64,000 nucleotides of DNA from Piper betle (GCA_033002965.1 JAURVB010008859.1:1-64000); one strand, 5' to 3'. Numbered from the stretch's first letter, positions 33,411-46,958 are shown. Numbers and translations are program-made. The notes: generated from the sequence alone by a model not told the origin.

Positions 33411-35470
33411 TATTATAATAATTGATGCGTTACACGGATTTCACATCTAATTTACGGTAACTTTGTTTAATTAATTTAAAAGAATTAAAAAATTCATGAA
33501 ATTTAAATACGATAACAAATGACAAAATATTGATTTTTCATTCAACTTGATTTATCACTTTTGAATAGATGGCTTAAGCTCACTAACTTGCACTTTATGA
33601 TAGGTCATTACAGTTGGTATTAGATAATTTGGTTTCCTGGGAATAGGCTGGATTAGGAACGTAAACTAAGGTGCTAGGCACTAACAAAAAAGGACGTGGG
33701 CTTAGGCTAGCTACAGGTTAAATGGAGGAATTCTATCGAGAGTTTTTTAAGGTAAATAGATTATAATAAGTCCAACTTAGTCTTATATTTAATACTTAAT
33801 GAGGTAAGATCTGATTTATTAATGAAAATAGACTATAAATCTTCAATTTTTGTAAATTACTTTTGAATAAATAACTTAAGCCCATTAATTTATACTTTGA
33901 ATTGAATTATTACAATTGTACTATATTTTGTTCGAGTCAAAATTTGATTCAAATTAAACAAGTACAAGCACGAGCATAACTCTGTTCGGCTCAATTTCAC
34001 TCAAAGCTCGATAATTTACATAAGATACAATAGTTTACATTTTTTTTATATAATCATTTACATAAAATATAAATAAATAATAAATATAATTATACATTGG
34101 AATGATGGTTTTACATGGTAGTATAATGATTTTGTTCACAATAAACCTATTGAATTGGTATATAATTGATACGAAATTGAACTATGATGACTTTAATAAT
34201 TTAATTTATTTCAAATTATAGAGAAGAAGTATGTGTGTGTGTGTCTATATATATATATATATTATAGAGAGAGACTGAAGAGAGAGAGAGAGAGTATTTT
34301 AAGCTTATCTTAAAAAAATTACGAAATTATGAGTTAGGTCCATTTATAACAAATTATTCGAATTTGCAATTCTACAAGATGCTTCTTTGTATATTTAATT
34401 TTGAATTGCATTTCTTAATTTATATTGATTTGATAATATAGATTGTTTTGCGAAGGTGCCTTTGCTTATAAATAATATATGATATTCGTATTTATGTTCA
34501 TGTCCATCCCTACTAAAAATTTTATACACACGAACATAGATGAACGCAATCACCGGATGTGGACGAAGCAGAGGCAGTGCATGTGGACACAAGGGGACGC
34601 CCCGTCATTGATCCTCTGTGTCTCCATCGGGAGGAGCCAAACATTTATAGTTGATTCCCCCCTTGGATATGATGCACAAATTGCATGCCTTGTATTCCTT
34701 CCATGGATGCCGTAGTCCATGTACATATATATTTTTTCAAAAAAAAAAATAGATGGCATCCATTTTTGCTACAAACTAAAACCGCTACGATCTGATCCTC
34801 TTTCTTTATGTTTTTTTAGACAGGCTATGCACGGACACACCCCGTGAGATCCTTAATGAGGTTATGCTTCTGCGTATATAATATAGTGGGATCTAACACA
34901 TTAACCCAATATCTATTTTAACGGCTCCTAAATACAGAACAATTTTTTTAATAAAAGAGAAACTCAAAACTGATTTGAGATTAAAAGCAAGAAAATAAGT
35001 CAATCAAAATACAAAGAAAATATAAAAAAGTACAATAAAAACACATTTTTCAAAAGGACACCTGTCGGATCTTGATGACCACAATTTCTTAAAAAAATAA
35101 TAATAATGACCTTTTTACAATAAAAGGTTATGGTTTAAACTCATCTAACTTTTAGTTTTTAATTTTTTTATTAATATGAGTTTGTCTAATTATTTTAAAA
35201 AATATAATAAAAAAATTAAATAATTATAATTCGTCTTTTAATTTAAATAGGATATATCTTTAAAGATAATCATAACGTATATTTAAGATATTAAATTATT
35301 GTAATATATCTCATTTATTCAATGAAAGTTTATATATAAAATATAAATTTATCTAGTATAAGTCCAGCTTACTCTAAAATATAATTCTTCATAACGCGAC
35401 ATCTTGCCCAGCTTACTCTAAATCACCTACAGTTCTAAATTAATTTTACAAAAAATATATTAATGATTGT
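33300..35470. other. Duplicated AT-rich intergenic DNA
   Basis: No gene. Contains (ATT)n at about 33378-33405, a TCGAG-type repeat fragment near 33930-34030, and TG/TA/GA microsatellites at 34232-34296. Parts match 50270-52740 in copy B. Confidence 0.55.
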
Positions 35471-37918
35471 ATAATTATACGACAAAGCCACGGGTTTAGA
35501 GGCAACGATCTTTCGTGTTAAAAATACCAGACTTGACCAAATCTCATCATAAAAAAGTGATTAGAAAGTCAGGATGAAGAACCAGATACCATATGAAGAA
35601 AAATGGGTATAATCATGTATTAATTAACGACCAAAGAAAAAACATTCCTACCCTTCAATGATGCATCATATTTTCCAAATATGAAAACCTCACAATATAT
35701 ATTTCTTTGTTTATGATCACCTACCTCCACTACGTACTCCTGCGCCAAAATCAGAAGTCAAGAAACCCATGAAACAATGTTTTAATTAGCTATTGAAGCC
35801 ACCAAGAAATAGCAGAATCAATGACGAATTGCGTACGTTTCAAAGTAATAGACTTAATTTCGACTGCATAAGAAATGGACTCCCACTGCCCTACGGAGGA
35901 AGAAATTAATTAGAGGAATGAGATTGAGGCATGGAAATGGATGATTGCGACATATACAGCATTTTCGGCGTCCAGTTCAAGTGTGATGTGAAACCATTGA
36001 TTCCCGCTTGTTGCATACACCAACGGTGTTGATACGAACTTATAAATGGTAAGTGTATTAATCGTGATCAAATAATATAATGATTAGTAGAGTATGGTAG
36101 AGATTATTTATCACAATTAAAATTATTAAGCTAAATCATCTAAAGCGCAAGCAAACTAATTTTTGAAATTTTTATCTAATTAAATTCTAATAAAAAATAT
36201 AACCGAAAATAAAGCAAGATAGTGTCTAATTTGAAGACTAATTTTTTTCTCAATATTCAAAAGCTATGCTAAAGAATATAATAAACTTAAACTAATTAAT
36301 TGACAAATAATTATAATTATAGAATTAATTATTACACTTCTTGAAACGGTAAAAGTCCAATTATATAATTACTCATTTCGGTGCACTACCTTCATCAATT
36401 CAATTTAATATACATTAAGCTTCATGAACTCCTTATTGTTAAACCTCTCTTTCAATGCACAATTTAAACGAACCTCTTAAACTTCTTACAACTCTTAACC
36501 AGGACACTTGTAATCAATTTATTGATCTATCTCATAGGCCAGGGATTTCTTATACCAATTACTACAGTAAACTCGTTGTAGCACTTTATTAATTTGTGTA
36601 AATCACTAAAATCAATGGTGTTTAAGAAAATAATTGTAATAATTAAGTTAATTTCTTTCAATTTAGGTATTTTACACTTATTAGGCAAGTACTACAACAG
36701 ATTTGTTGTAGCACTTGCTACATCTAATCTCTGTCCATCTTGTAAATCTCTCATAGACAGAGTATAATTAATTTATCAGTTAATTATTTATTTAAAACAT
36801 ATTTTATCTTTAAGACTTCACTATGATTCAACAATTAACAAGACAAATAAACACATTAAATATAACAAAATATAATTCTCATGAAAATAATAATTATTAA
36901 AATTCCGATCAAAATAACTATTAAGTTATCGGTTCAAGGTTCATATCCTCTATAGCATAATAAAATCTACTTAATAAAATACGAAAATAAAACTATAAAA
37001 AAGAGTATTTAAAAGATTCATACTAATAATGAAATAAAACCCAAAGAAAAGAAAAGAAAAAACTCTTATGATCCAATTTTTAAGAGCAATTTCCCTTCTT
37101 ATCTTAAATCTTCAATCCTTTTTTAAACAATTTACCTTTAGAGAATCAAAACCCCAAAGAAAAACCTCCAAAAGTATAAAGAATAGATTCAAAAAAACCT
37201 CCTAATTTCATGCCTACGCAACCCTTTATAATTGAAAGTATTTGGGTTTTCCTTATGGAACTTGGTTTTCAAATTTGTAATTATCCAAATATTTTTCCAC
37301 ACTAACACCACCACATTCACTTCTGGCATCGCGGTGCTCACTTTTATTTTCTCTGCTATGTTGTCTATCACCTTGTGGCATCGTGATCTCGGCGCTACAA
37401 CAATAACTTCTTTTTCTTATTCCCTCCTTCTTGAGTGTCACGACACTGCTAACCGAGATTTGAATGCCGTAGCACTCACTCGGTAAAAATATTTGTTTCC
37501 ATGAACTCAGATATGACCATATAACCTTCAAAGACAAATAAAACCCAATTAAAAGCCTAATATTATACTAAATTTATTCAATTCTAAATATAATTAAAAT
37601 ATTCTATAAACTAATAAAACAACCTAAAAATCCTATATAAATTGTGAAAACCTCAAACACTAACCACAAAATCTAGGAAAAATATAGGTATATCTACCAC
37701 TTATCATGTGTCAACTAATGATTATAAAGAATGTTAAGAATTATATACAAGTGAGAACTCATGATTACTGTCAATTAATCTATAATTAAAGGACATAGAT
37801 CTTCACTTCTACGTACCTTCCAAAAAAATTTTCAAACATGAAATGTCATCATTATATAAACAAGATAATAATCCAAAAAACATATTAATTATTTAAAATT
37901 TAAAAGAAAATCAAACAT
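35471..37918. other. Duplicated intergenic DNA downstream of OMT1
   Basis: High similarity to 52735-54720. Small frames (for example at 35934 and 37232) recur in both copies but show no family signature; several are frame-broken in one copy. Confidence 0.5.
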
Positions 37919-38115
37919 CACTTAGCCCCCCCTAAAATTATTCAAATCATAATTTAGCCCCCTTGACCAAGCCCACTTATTACTTAGGCCACCTCCTTTC
38001 AAAACACTTAGCCACCCTCTACACTAACACCATTACATAAAGCATGTTAAGTGATGACACGGCAGGTTTGTAACCGGTTAATGGCTGATGTGGTGGTGCC
38101 ACATCATAAAATAAA
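37919..38115. mobile_element. Half-length MITE (one arm)
   Basis: Contains 'accaagcccacttattactt', 'cttagccaccctctacacta' and 'ttaagtgatgacacggcagg', matching the left arm of the complete element at 54724-55342. The inverted right arm is absent, so only one arm survives in copy A. Confidence 0.6.
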
Positions 38116-38621
38116 AGATATACAAATCATGGTTTTACTGATTAAATCATTGGTTAAGGTTTCGAGGTATTTAGTGATTAAATCATTGGTTTTAGTCGTT
38201 AGATTGGAGCAATAATTTTCCTTTATAATAATGCACTATTTAAAGCTGAATAAGCGTGCCTCCTTAAACAAAAGATATATATTAGATGGCCTAGGATATT
38301 ACTTAACGCTAATACAAACCATCGTGTCCAGAAATTGAAGGCGCGCGCACACACACATAACAGGATTGAACAAAATGTCAAATCTGATTTTTATTAATCA
38401 AGTAGCCAGTAATTGAATAAGCGAAGACATAATAAAACAGTGAAAAACCCGTTGGCCCAATGAGCATTGCTTATTTTTCACTTAGGTCTTAAACAAGCAC
38501 ACGCAAAATACACATATATATGAAAGATTCCGGACTGCTACTACAAGGGTATGCCAAACGCCAATAACAGGGTGGAATCAACAAGTAATTCTAAAACGAG
38601 GTCACTAAGGTGTAGCTGGCT

Positions 38622-38948
38622 TTAGTGGTAAAGCTCTATGAGAGACCGAACACCCAAGCAGGGCGTGATCTTGTACTCCTTGAAGCCGGCGTCGCTAAAG
38701 ATCTTGCCCCATTCTTTCTCATCTCTTTCCCAACCGGTGGTCAGCGACATCATTATCACATCCGTCAAGTATTGGGCTTGCGTATGCTTCTGATCACCCG
38801 ACTTTGAGTTCATCACCACTTCTACAAGTATCACCTTGCCACCCTCTTGTGGCACCGCCTCCTTGCACTTGCGCAAAATCTGGACGCACTCCTCGTCGTT
38901 CCAGTCATGAAGTATCCACTGCATATAGCACAAGAGATTATATATATA

Positions 38949-38993
<45 letters not shown>

Positions 38994-39846
38994 AAAGTTG
39001 ACACCAGTAAATAATTATTGTCGCGAAATATTTTAACGAGGTTGTTCCACTTCCATGTGTAAATGGACTTGCACTCACCTTGAGGAAAACTGCATCTGCA
39101 GGTGGAATATATTTGAACATGTCTCCACCTATGGCTTCAAAATGACCAGCAGCATCAGCCGGCATCTGTGCCACAACGTGGGGCAAATCCAACACCTTCA
39201 CATCCAAGTGAGGGAATGCTTTGGCGATGGTCCGAGCAGTAACACCAATCCCGCCGCCAACATCGATCAACGTCCGCAGACCTTGAAACACGTTTGGGCA
39301 CTTCTCCACGATGGTGTTCATCACGAACTGGCTATCACTAGCCATGGCAGCGTTGAATCCCATGTTAAAGTCACTCTTCCTAGCCGCCACCTCCCACATG
39401 CTACCTCCATGGCAGAGCTCGAAGGGCATCGAACCCTCCATCTTGAGCCAATCAGCAAAGTAGAAGCATGGGCTCACAAGGTAGGGGTCCAACACCATTT
39501 TGGCGTGAGCGCTAGTGGAGAGGAGGAGTTCAGAGATGGGGGTGAGACAATATCCTGGCTCAAGATCATTATTTGCGGTCTGATCAACAGTGAAAACCCC
39601 CAAGTGAACGAGGAGGCGAAGGAGTCGGAGTAGGTGAGGCACTTTCACAAGGGGGATAGGAATTGCAGCAGCAAGGTCTAAGAGGGAGATGGAGGAGCCA
39701 TGGGAGTTGATGATGTCTGGTATGCCAAGCTCAACGGCACACTTGATTGCCATTGAGTTCACATAACCAAACTGAAGATTAAGCAATGAGGTGTGTGCCT
39801 CACCTAGTTCTAATTTGGACATGTTTTCTACCATGGTAATGTCCAT
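38622..39846 (-). CDS. COMT-type plant O-methyltransferase, OMT1
   Basis: Two exons, 39846-39079 and 38918-38622, give 354 aa, normal for class II plant O-methyltransferases that move a methyl group from S-adenosylmethionine to hydroxyls of phenolics or alkaloids. The N-terminal dimerisation domain (residues 1 to about 115) precedes the SAM-binding core LIDVGGGIGV (193-202). D220 (VLDLPHVV) and GGDMF (240-244) follow. The catalytic base is H260 in WILHDWNDEEC, at the start of exon 2; TTGWERDEKEW lies near the C-terminus. The intron (160 bp) is swollen by a (TA)n tract (38939-38986). It is about 90% identical to OMT2 by eye. An internal ATG at 39831 corresponds to the OMT2 start. Substrate cannot be assigned; the sequence looks closest to the ZRP4/resveratrol/orcinol OMT group. 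The TATA box is altered relative to its paralogues. Confidence 0.92.
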
Positions 39847-39960
39847 AATAAAGCAGAAAAAATTTTAGCTGGAAGTTGCACTAGCTAGCTAGTGGAATCA
39901 AATAGCAAGGAAGTTGGAAAATTTGGTTGGATTGCTGTTGATGGAGTCGAATTCTTGGCT

Positions 39961-39970
39961 CTATTAATAG
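39961..39970 (-). promoter_or_regulatory. Altered TATA box of OMT1
   Basis: Reads CTATTAATAG about 115 bp upstream of the OMT1 start, where the OMT3 pseudogene has CTATAAATAG in the same context and OMT2 has TATAAATA. Confidence 0.55.
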
Positions 39971-40259
39971 AAGTAGGCAGTCAAATTTGTCGCCCCTGTA
40001 GCAAGAGGAATTCACAAATTGTTTATCTGCAAATTGCACCTAAGCTAGCCTACCTCCACTTGGAAAAAAAATATATTTTACCTACGTACTTGTGTATTCT
40101 TATTTCCAAATTGCGCTATCGCCTATTGGCTTGCACCATGCATGGCTCTGATCTGGCTAAGGTGGCTACTATCAAATATAAAATGATCCCACAGGGGACC
40201 ATATTTTTTAATAGAGTCCCCACGTACAAGGAACACACAATTCACGGAAATCGGTAACG

Positions 40260-41690
40260 TTAATGAACACACGAAAAACCATTGTCAATACGGTAATTAA
40301 CCTGCAAAAAAATCAACATTAACGGCGATTGCGATCCATGATTAAATCATCCCGACACATCCTCAAATGCGCACATGAACATGACTGATTGCAAGCATGT
40401 CAGTGTTCACTTTTTCAGTTGAAGCGACCTTGATAAAATTTCGACGTCAATTTTATTAATTTGACTTTTTCTACCTTTTCCTTAAGGTGACTTTCTCTGA
40501 CCTTTGAAACATTTGACCAGAATCAGTGATTCCCCAGTTACACAAGAGTACTAAAGTTTTGTTGGCTTGGTGGCCATATCAACTGTATGAAACTATGCTT
40601 TGAGTTTACCAATTTTGGAAAAAAACAAAAAAACGGTTCTCATCGTGGCCTTTTTAACTGGTAGAAAAAGGAGCCTTTTCTTGTCTTTTGTATAAAATGC
40701 CCACTACTCATTCTTCTATTTAATTAGGGTAACGGGCCAACTGAAAGAACCAAATTGCCGAATAAATTTTAACACTATGTGATATTCTACACCGAATCAA
40801 ATCCGAATTTCTCCCATATTTCAGTTTGATTTATTCAAAACAAAAATTATTAAAATTATTTTTAAATAAAATTTTATTTTTATGATAAATAAAGTTATAA
40901 CATAATTTAACCATTTAACCATATTCAAAATTTCACACATTTTATATATTCACACAATTTTGATTTTTTTTGTCAGTTGATTTTGGTTCGATTGAGTTTC
41001 GAACTGAAATTTCACACATTTAATATATTCACCTAAGTTCAAAACCAAACTAAACCGACATATTTTTTTGGTCGATTATTTCGTTTTGGACCGATGTGGT
41101 CATTGCTGTAATTATCACAATATTTTTTCCCAAGGCACATGATCATACAATATTAGACGTTCCTCGCCCATCTATTACCAGCCTGCCGAGCAGGACCAGG
41201 TCGACATAAACAGGCAAACTAAATATATAATTGCATAGTCAGGGAACGCTTATAATACGATAATATATATCACTTAGGTTTGTGTTAAGAGAACATTTTT
41301 TATGTCACTTGAAATGAACAAACAACTAATGTACTTTGGACCCTTTTACATATAATTAAGTACCTTGGCTATCATTGAATAAATGGAATTCAACGCAGGC
41401 TAATTAAATTAGCTGTTGTGGAATCCAAGGTTCATGACCTATCCGGACAGTAACTTCTCATTTTAATTTTTTTGCATGATTAGCATCCAATCTTTACGTA
41501 CATGCGTGAGTTCATATATATTGTCCACTTCTGGGAAACCCAGCAACTATTTGCCAGTCATGATCCATTTCAAGACTTCCAACCCTAATTACCAAGTTCT
41601 GATTTACTGACTCATAATGCCCTTGTTATCTCTTCGAAATGCTATCATCAATAGCAATGTTAATATTAGTATTAAGATCAGTGCGTAATC
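40260..41690. other. OMT1 upstream region, duplicated
   Basis: Distal 5' flank of OMT1; no gene. Homologous to 62300-63750 through to a sharp end at about 41682, 'gttaatattagtattaag'. Confidence 0.6.
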
Positions 41691-43930
41691 GAATCAGTTT
41701 TAGTGGGAACATTAAAACATGAAATATTGACTCAGAAAGGTTTATTTGAAACCGGTAGCACGAAAGAGACCGTTGAACGAAGGGAAGACGTCAAGCTGCG
41801 GCACTGGGGGACCTTACAGATCTGAGCATATCTTGATCCGCATTTCACTCAACTGTCGTCTTATGCGACATCGATGTGCAAAATCGTAAAATTCTGAGCG
41901 GCTTGACGTCGAATTTTGGACTAACGGTTCAGAATGTTCAAAGTACAGGGCCGGCGCGCGGTAGGAAGCTGTATGGGTGTAAGAACAACTCATATTAATA
42001 TAATGACATAGTTGTGTTAAATTAAAAAAAAACTAATAGCTATTGTATATATATATGAGATGCTTCCTACGATGATCGTAGAATACACTCTACATGGCAC
42101 TCATTACTAAGCAGAATTCAATGCATCAATTGAATCGTAGACTTTGAATTCGGTTAATACTTTGAATTCCAAAACAACAAAAGAGAACTTCTAGTAGCTA
42201 GGCTAATGTTATTTTTTACTTATTCTACGCTTTGATATATGTATATATATATATAAATATTAGCATAGAGAAACAAATCTTGGTATAAAATATCAGTTCC
42301 TGGCTGGGTAAAGATTGGGAAGTGGAGATCAGGTTAACTAATATTAATTAGTTACTTTCAAAACTCAGGAAGAGGGTATTCTTAACAAAACCTAGATAAG
42401 GAGTGTTACCATTACCACGGATAAGATTGCCAAACCATCAAAAGATTGAAAACCTTGTTATCTTAAAAGCTTTTGTCAGTTCTCAATTGTGGAGGGATGA
42501 CTTTCTAACTCGTGTTCATGGCTGCTTTCAATAGGCTCAGGTCAAATAAAGCCATTTATAGAAAAATCAAAGGTCAATTGTAACGGAGGCTGTTTAAAAA
42601 TCAAATATATTGACCTTTTTTAAGTTAAATATATATATTGACCTTCTTATGAAGATGAAATTACTTGTCTTATATACTCAAAGGAAAATTGTGCATTTAC
42701 CAAACCATTTTTTCTATTAAGAGGACATTAGTAAAAAAATGGACTTTTGTGACCGCAGATTCGGTTGCAAATTTGCAACCACATTGCAATATATATACAT
42801 CCGTTTAAAACTTGCAACCCAAATTTGTGACTTACTTTTTAGAGAGTGGTGCATTTAGGAGCTCCTAATTAACAACTAATTGTACAAATAAAAGTTTTTG
42901 ACGGGAATCGCGGAGAATAATTGACATTCTGACCCTCACACGTGTTGGGCGAGATTTAGCTAAAAGAATTTAAAAATAATGGCAAGATAATCCTTTAAAA
43001 TGCAAGTGAATTTCCAAAATTTTCTTATTAAATATGGACCGGAGCGCTGTCCAACTTACTAACCCCGGTCCATAAAGCCCACACTCTAAAAAATATTGGA
43101 TGTTCTTTTCTTCTTCTTGAAAGGTAATTTTTTCGATTATCACATATAATTTAGTAGTAGCTAGTCTTAACATAGTTTAGTTATTCCTAATTAGTGATAG
43201 GATGTTCTTTGGTTTATATGTTATCGCATATGCGCCCTGACAGTTGACCCAAGACCTATTTTTAAATATAAAATTCTAAGGGTCCGTTTGAAAATAATGC
43301 AAATGACAAAAAATTTTAAAATAGTTAACATTACTAATTAAAAGTTGTATTCAATGTATTTTATATAAAAATAATATTAAGTTAATAATTTTTAGGCGTA
43401 CAAATTAAGCATGATTGCAACTAAGAGGAAGTATAAAATAGCCATGATTAAGGGTGGTTAACTTAGAAATAATTATATGATTAATTTGATCCCAAAACAA
43501 ATTGAACATTGCTAATTATATTTTTATTGAATATATATATTAGATGTATACTACATTTATATTTAAACCATCAACCACTCCTTAAAAGTAAAACAGAAAA
43601 GAAGTTAAAATAAACAATTGTATTTATTTAAATTTTATAAGAGTAATTTATTTAAGACGTTATTAAATCAGTTTGAGGATGAACAACTAAGCCAGCTTCC
43701 AGCCGCCTTCCCATGGATGAGGACCGATGCGGCCCCGAATAAAAAAGAACTCATTTGTGCAGTGCTCTTCTAATTTTTAGTGTATAGTAAGCGCAAATTG
43801 CAAAGAGTTAATTCGCTAGATTCCATGTGAAACTAGCTCTTATAGTCTGCTTGGACTATAACCAGGAAGGAACGAGGAAATTTGACAGCCAATATTCGTT
43901 GTTTCTGATAAACGATGAACTCACTTGGGG
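41691..43930. other. Unique intergenic DNA between duplicated blocks
   Basis: No supported gene. Contains TA tracts (42040-42056, 42240-42255) and a small inverted-repeat-like patch around 42755-42830 ('gattcggttgcaaatttgc'). The right end is the OMT2 promoter. Confidence 0.5.
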
Positions 43931-43932
43931 GC

Positions 43933-43940
43933 TATAAATA
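43933..43940 (+). promoter_or_regulatory. TATA box of OMT2
   Basis: TATAAATA 135 bp before the OMT2 start codon, followed by a CT/AC-rich leader. Confidence 0.7.
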
Positions 43941-44074
43941 CAGACAACCACTCCCCTTCAACAACAGCTTAACTAACCTCCCCAATTCATCTCTTTTATT
44001 GCTACTTCCAACCTCCCACCAAAACTTCCTCTCTTTTTTCCAGGCAAAAACACTTCCTCACTCTACGCATTAAG

Positions 44075-45213
44075 ATGGTAGAAACCATGCCCAAATTAGA
44101 ACTAGCTGAGGCACACACCTCATTGCTTAATCTTCAGTTTGGTTATGTACACTCAATGGCAATCAAGTGCGCCATTGATCTTGGCATACCAGACATCATC
44201 AACTCCCATGGCTCCTCCATCTCCCTCTTAGACCTTGCTGCATGCAATTCCTATCCCCCTGTGAAAGTGCCTCACCTACTCCGACTCCTTCGCCTCCTCG
44301 TCCACTTGGGCGTTTTCACTGTTGATCAGACCGCAAATAATGATCTTGAGCCAGGATTTTGTCTCACCCCCATCTCTGAACTCCTCCTCTCCACTAACGC
44401 TCACGCCAAAATGGTGTTGGACCCCTACCTTGTGAACCCATGTTTCTACTTTGGTGATTGGCTCAAGATGGAGGGCTCGATGCCCTTCGAGCTCTGCCAC
44501 GGAGGTAGCATGTGGGAGGTGGCGGCTAGGAAGAGTGACTTTAATATGGGATTCAACGCTGCCATGGCTAGTGATAGCCATTTCTTGATGAACACCATCG
44601 TGGAGAAGTGCCCGCATGTGTTTCAAGGCCTGCGGTCGTTGATCGATGTCGGGGGCGGTATTGGTGTTTCTGCTCGGACCATCGCCAAAGCATTCCCTCA
44701 CTTGGATGTGAAGGTGTTGGATTTACCCCACGTTGTGGCACAGATGCCGGCTGATGCTGCTGGTAATGTTGAAGCCATAGGAGGAGACATGTTCGAGTAT
44801 ATCCCGCCTGCAGACGCAATTTTTCTTAAGGTGAGTGCAAGTTCATTTATGCATGGAAGTGGAACAACCTCGTGAAAATATCTCTCATTTAAAAAAATCT
44901 CTTGTGAATTATGCAGTGGATACTTCATGACTGGAACGACGAGGAGTGCGTACAGATTTTGCGCAAGTGCAAGGAGGCGGTGCCACAAGAGGAAGGCAAG
45001 GTGATACTTGTAGAAGTGGTGATGAATTCAAAGTCGGGTGATCAGAAGCATACGCAGGCCCAGTACTTGACAGATGTGATAATGATGTCGCTAACCACAG
45101 GTTGGGAAAGAGATGAGAGAGAATGGGGCAAGATCTTTAGCGATGCAGGCTTCAAAGAGTTCAAGATCACGCCCTGCTTGGGTGTTCGGTCTCTTATCGA
45201 GCTTTATCCCTAA
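44075..45213 (+). CDS. COMT-type plant O-methyltransferase, OMT2
   Basis: Two exons, 44075-44830 and 44917-45213, give 350 aa with no stop. It has the SAM-binding motif LIDVGGGIGV, the catalytic motif WILHDWNDEEC and the C-terminal TTGWERDEREW, as in OMT1. It starts at MVETMPKLEL, equivalent to the second Met of OMT1. The 86-bp intron is in the conserved position after the final Lys of FLK. Residues 57-61 differ from both paralogues (LAACNSYPPVKV against LAAAIPIPLVKV) because a one-base insertion and a nearby one-base deletion shift the frame for a few codons and then restore it. The orientation is opposite to OMT1 and OMT3. Expected cytosolic, acting on a phenolic or alkaloid hydroxyl; substrate unknown. 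Confidence 0.92.
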
Positions 45214-45956
45214 AACATTAGCTATACCAGCTTAGCGGTCATGCTAAATGTTTTTAATTTACCCTGTCATTGATGTTTGGAAAATGCTCAATTTGGCGGC
45301 ACCCATATGTTTGTAGTTTGAAGATATGTACTAATTTATCGTGGCTACGACGATTAATAAAAATAAACGATGATATGAAAGTTGCACCAACCATGGTATT
45401 TTTAAAAAAACTTCTTCACTTATTTGAAAAATTAGCTTCTTAACCAATAGAAAATGTATTTGACAAGTTTTTATTAATATGGATCTCGACTTTGCTTTCT
45501 CTACATATGCTTTTACTAAAATTTTTGGACACATATATAGATGATGATTTTATATATACGGAAATGCTAGGGTGTAAACCTTTTTAAATATAAACTTTGT
45601 GAACCTACATCCTGAGTGTTAATTTTTTATCATACCAATTGTTCATAGTGGGTAGTTACGAATTGGTGGTTACGGGCAGTTCTTAAAATATTGACAAATA
45701 TGATTCATTTGATAAAAAATTAACAATCACGATTCTGGTTTATAAAGATCACATCTAAAAAACACACCCTAACATTTACGTGTGTGTGTCTTTGCGTATA
45801 TATATAATAGGATGAGAACTTAAAAACTTAAAAACTTAAAAACCTCATAAATTAATAGTGATCATGCTTTTGTTTTGTGAATACAGCATCCCTATTAATT
45901 CCTATCCAACAAGCTAGAATTGGGTTCTTAAATTCTCAAGTTCTTACCTTACCATT

Positions 45957-46010
<54 letters not shown>

Positions 46011-46069
46011 AAGTTATCTTTTTTGAGCCAATTTTGGTTTGGGTCGTCTGTCTAATTATATGTAGGGCC
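45214..46069. other. OMT2 3' flank
   Basis: No gene. A long (TA)n tract lies at 45959-46008 just before the copy B duplication begins. Confidence 0.6.
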
Positions 46070-46659
46070 CAGATCTAATCATGGGGAGCGAGGGGTGGTT
46101 GATCTGACCGCCAACGTTAGATGCGCCCAAGTGCGGTCAAATTGTACAATCTAGTTTAGCCTCCCTTGTAGGGTAATATTTCCACAATTTTTTTTCATTC
46201 GGCCACCTGTAAGGGCTAGGGATTTGCTATGGTACTTACATGATTTATTTAAATTTTTATAATTAAAATAAATTAACTTAATTATTATACTTAAATTTAT
46301 AAATATCTACAATTAAAAAAATTTAAACTAATCAAATAAATGCTACAGTGAGTTTGTTGTGACAAGTGCCATAACAAATCCCCCTTAGGAGATCACAAGA
46401 AGGGCATCATTAGTTAATGTTTTTTCATATTATTCTTGTCACCTCATCTACACATTAGTAAGTGTTTTTATCTCATTTATTTTTATAACTTAAATCATAC
46501 CTAATTAAAGTGTTTTTTTCCCATAGTTATAAACTTTTTTTTACCGACTTATGTCTTAGCCAAGGAGTTAAATCCAATTTATGAAAACACAATTTTGCAG
46601 CAAGGGAGACTTTATGCAAAGGTATATATATATAGTGTACATACACCTCAGCCGCAAAT

Positions 46660-46958
46660 TTAGTCTTCGGCGAATCTTAAATAAACAATTATGAAGAAGT
46701 GATCATTTCATACTGTGCCTCATCCAAGTCATATGAACTAGTATCATGGTATTATCGTCGCTGTAATAATTGGCCATATTTCTCACATGACATAGAATAC
46801 AGAATTAGCCTCAGGACTTGTTAATTTCAGACGTCTTTCGAAACTTGCTGAGTCAGAACTTATCAGAATTCCACTTCATAACTTAGACTTGGATGAGGCA
46901 CAATATGAATTGATCACTTCTTCATAATTATTTATTTAAGATTCTCATAAGACTTAAT
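46660..46958. repeat. Inverted repeat with ~70-bp arms
   Basis: Arm 46660-46730 ('gaatcttaaataaacaatta', 'tgtgcctcatccaagtc') is the inverted complement of 46885-46955 ('gacttggatgaggcaca', 'taattatttatttaagattc'). The centre is reversed relative to the copies at 32890 and 49800. Confidence 0.7.

Larger units (their letters stand above)
31060..41690. repeat. Segmental duplication, copy A
   Basis: About 10.6 kb that recurs in the same orientation at 46070-63752. Anchors: 31140-31610 with 46180-46640; 32890-33200 with 49800-50060; 33370-33540 with 50270-50440; 35470-36060 with 52735-53330; 37190-38110 with 53990-54900; OMT1 exon 1 with OMT3 exon 1; 39850-41680 with 61910-63750. The left edge lies in the 5' flank of the SAM-domain gene. 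Copy A carries intact OMT1 and a private 419-bp foldback element. Confidence 0.8.

Noticed and set aside
39055..39633. Long frame opposite OMT1 exon 1 (192 codons), with counterparts opposite OMT2 and OMT3
   Set aside because: Present in all copies only because the sense strand is conserved and GC-rich at third positions; no family match and no own start context. Treated as an antisense shadow.
45959..46008. Long TA tracts considered as origin or scaffold elements
   Set aside because: Simple microsatellites repeated many times in the window; nothing else supports such a role.
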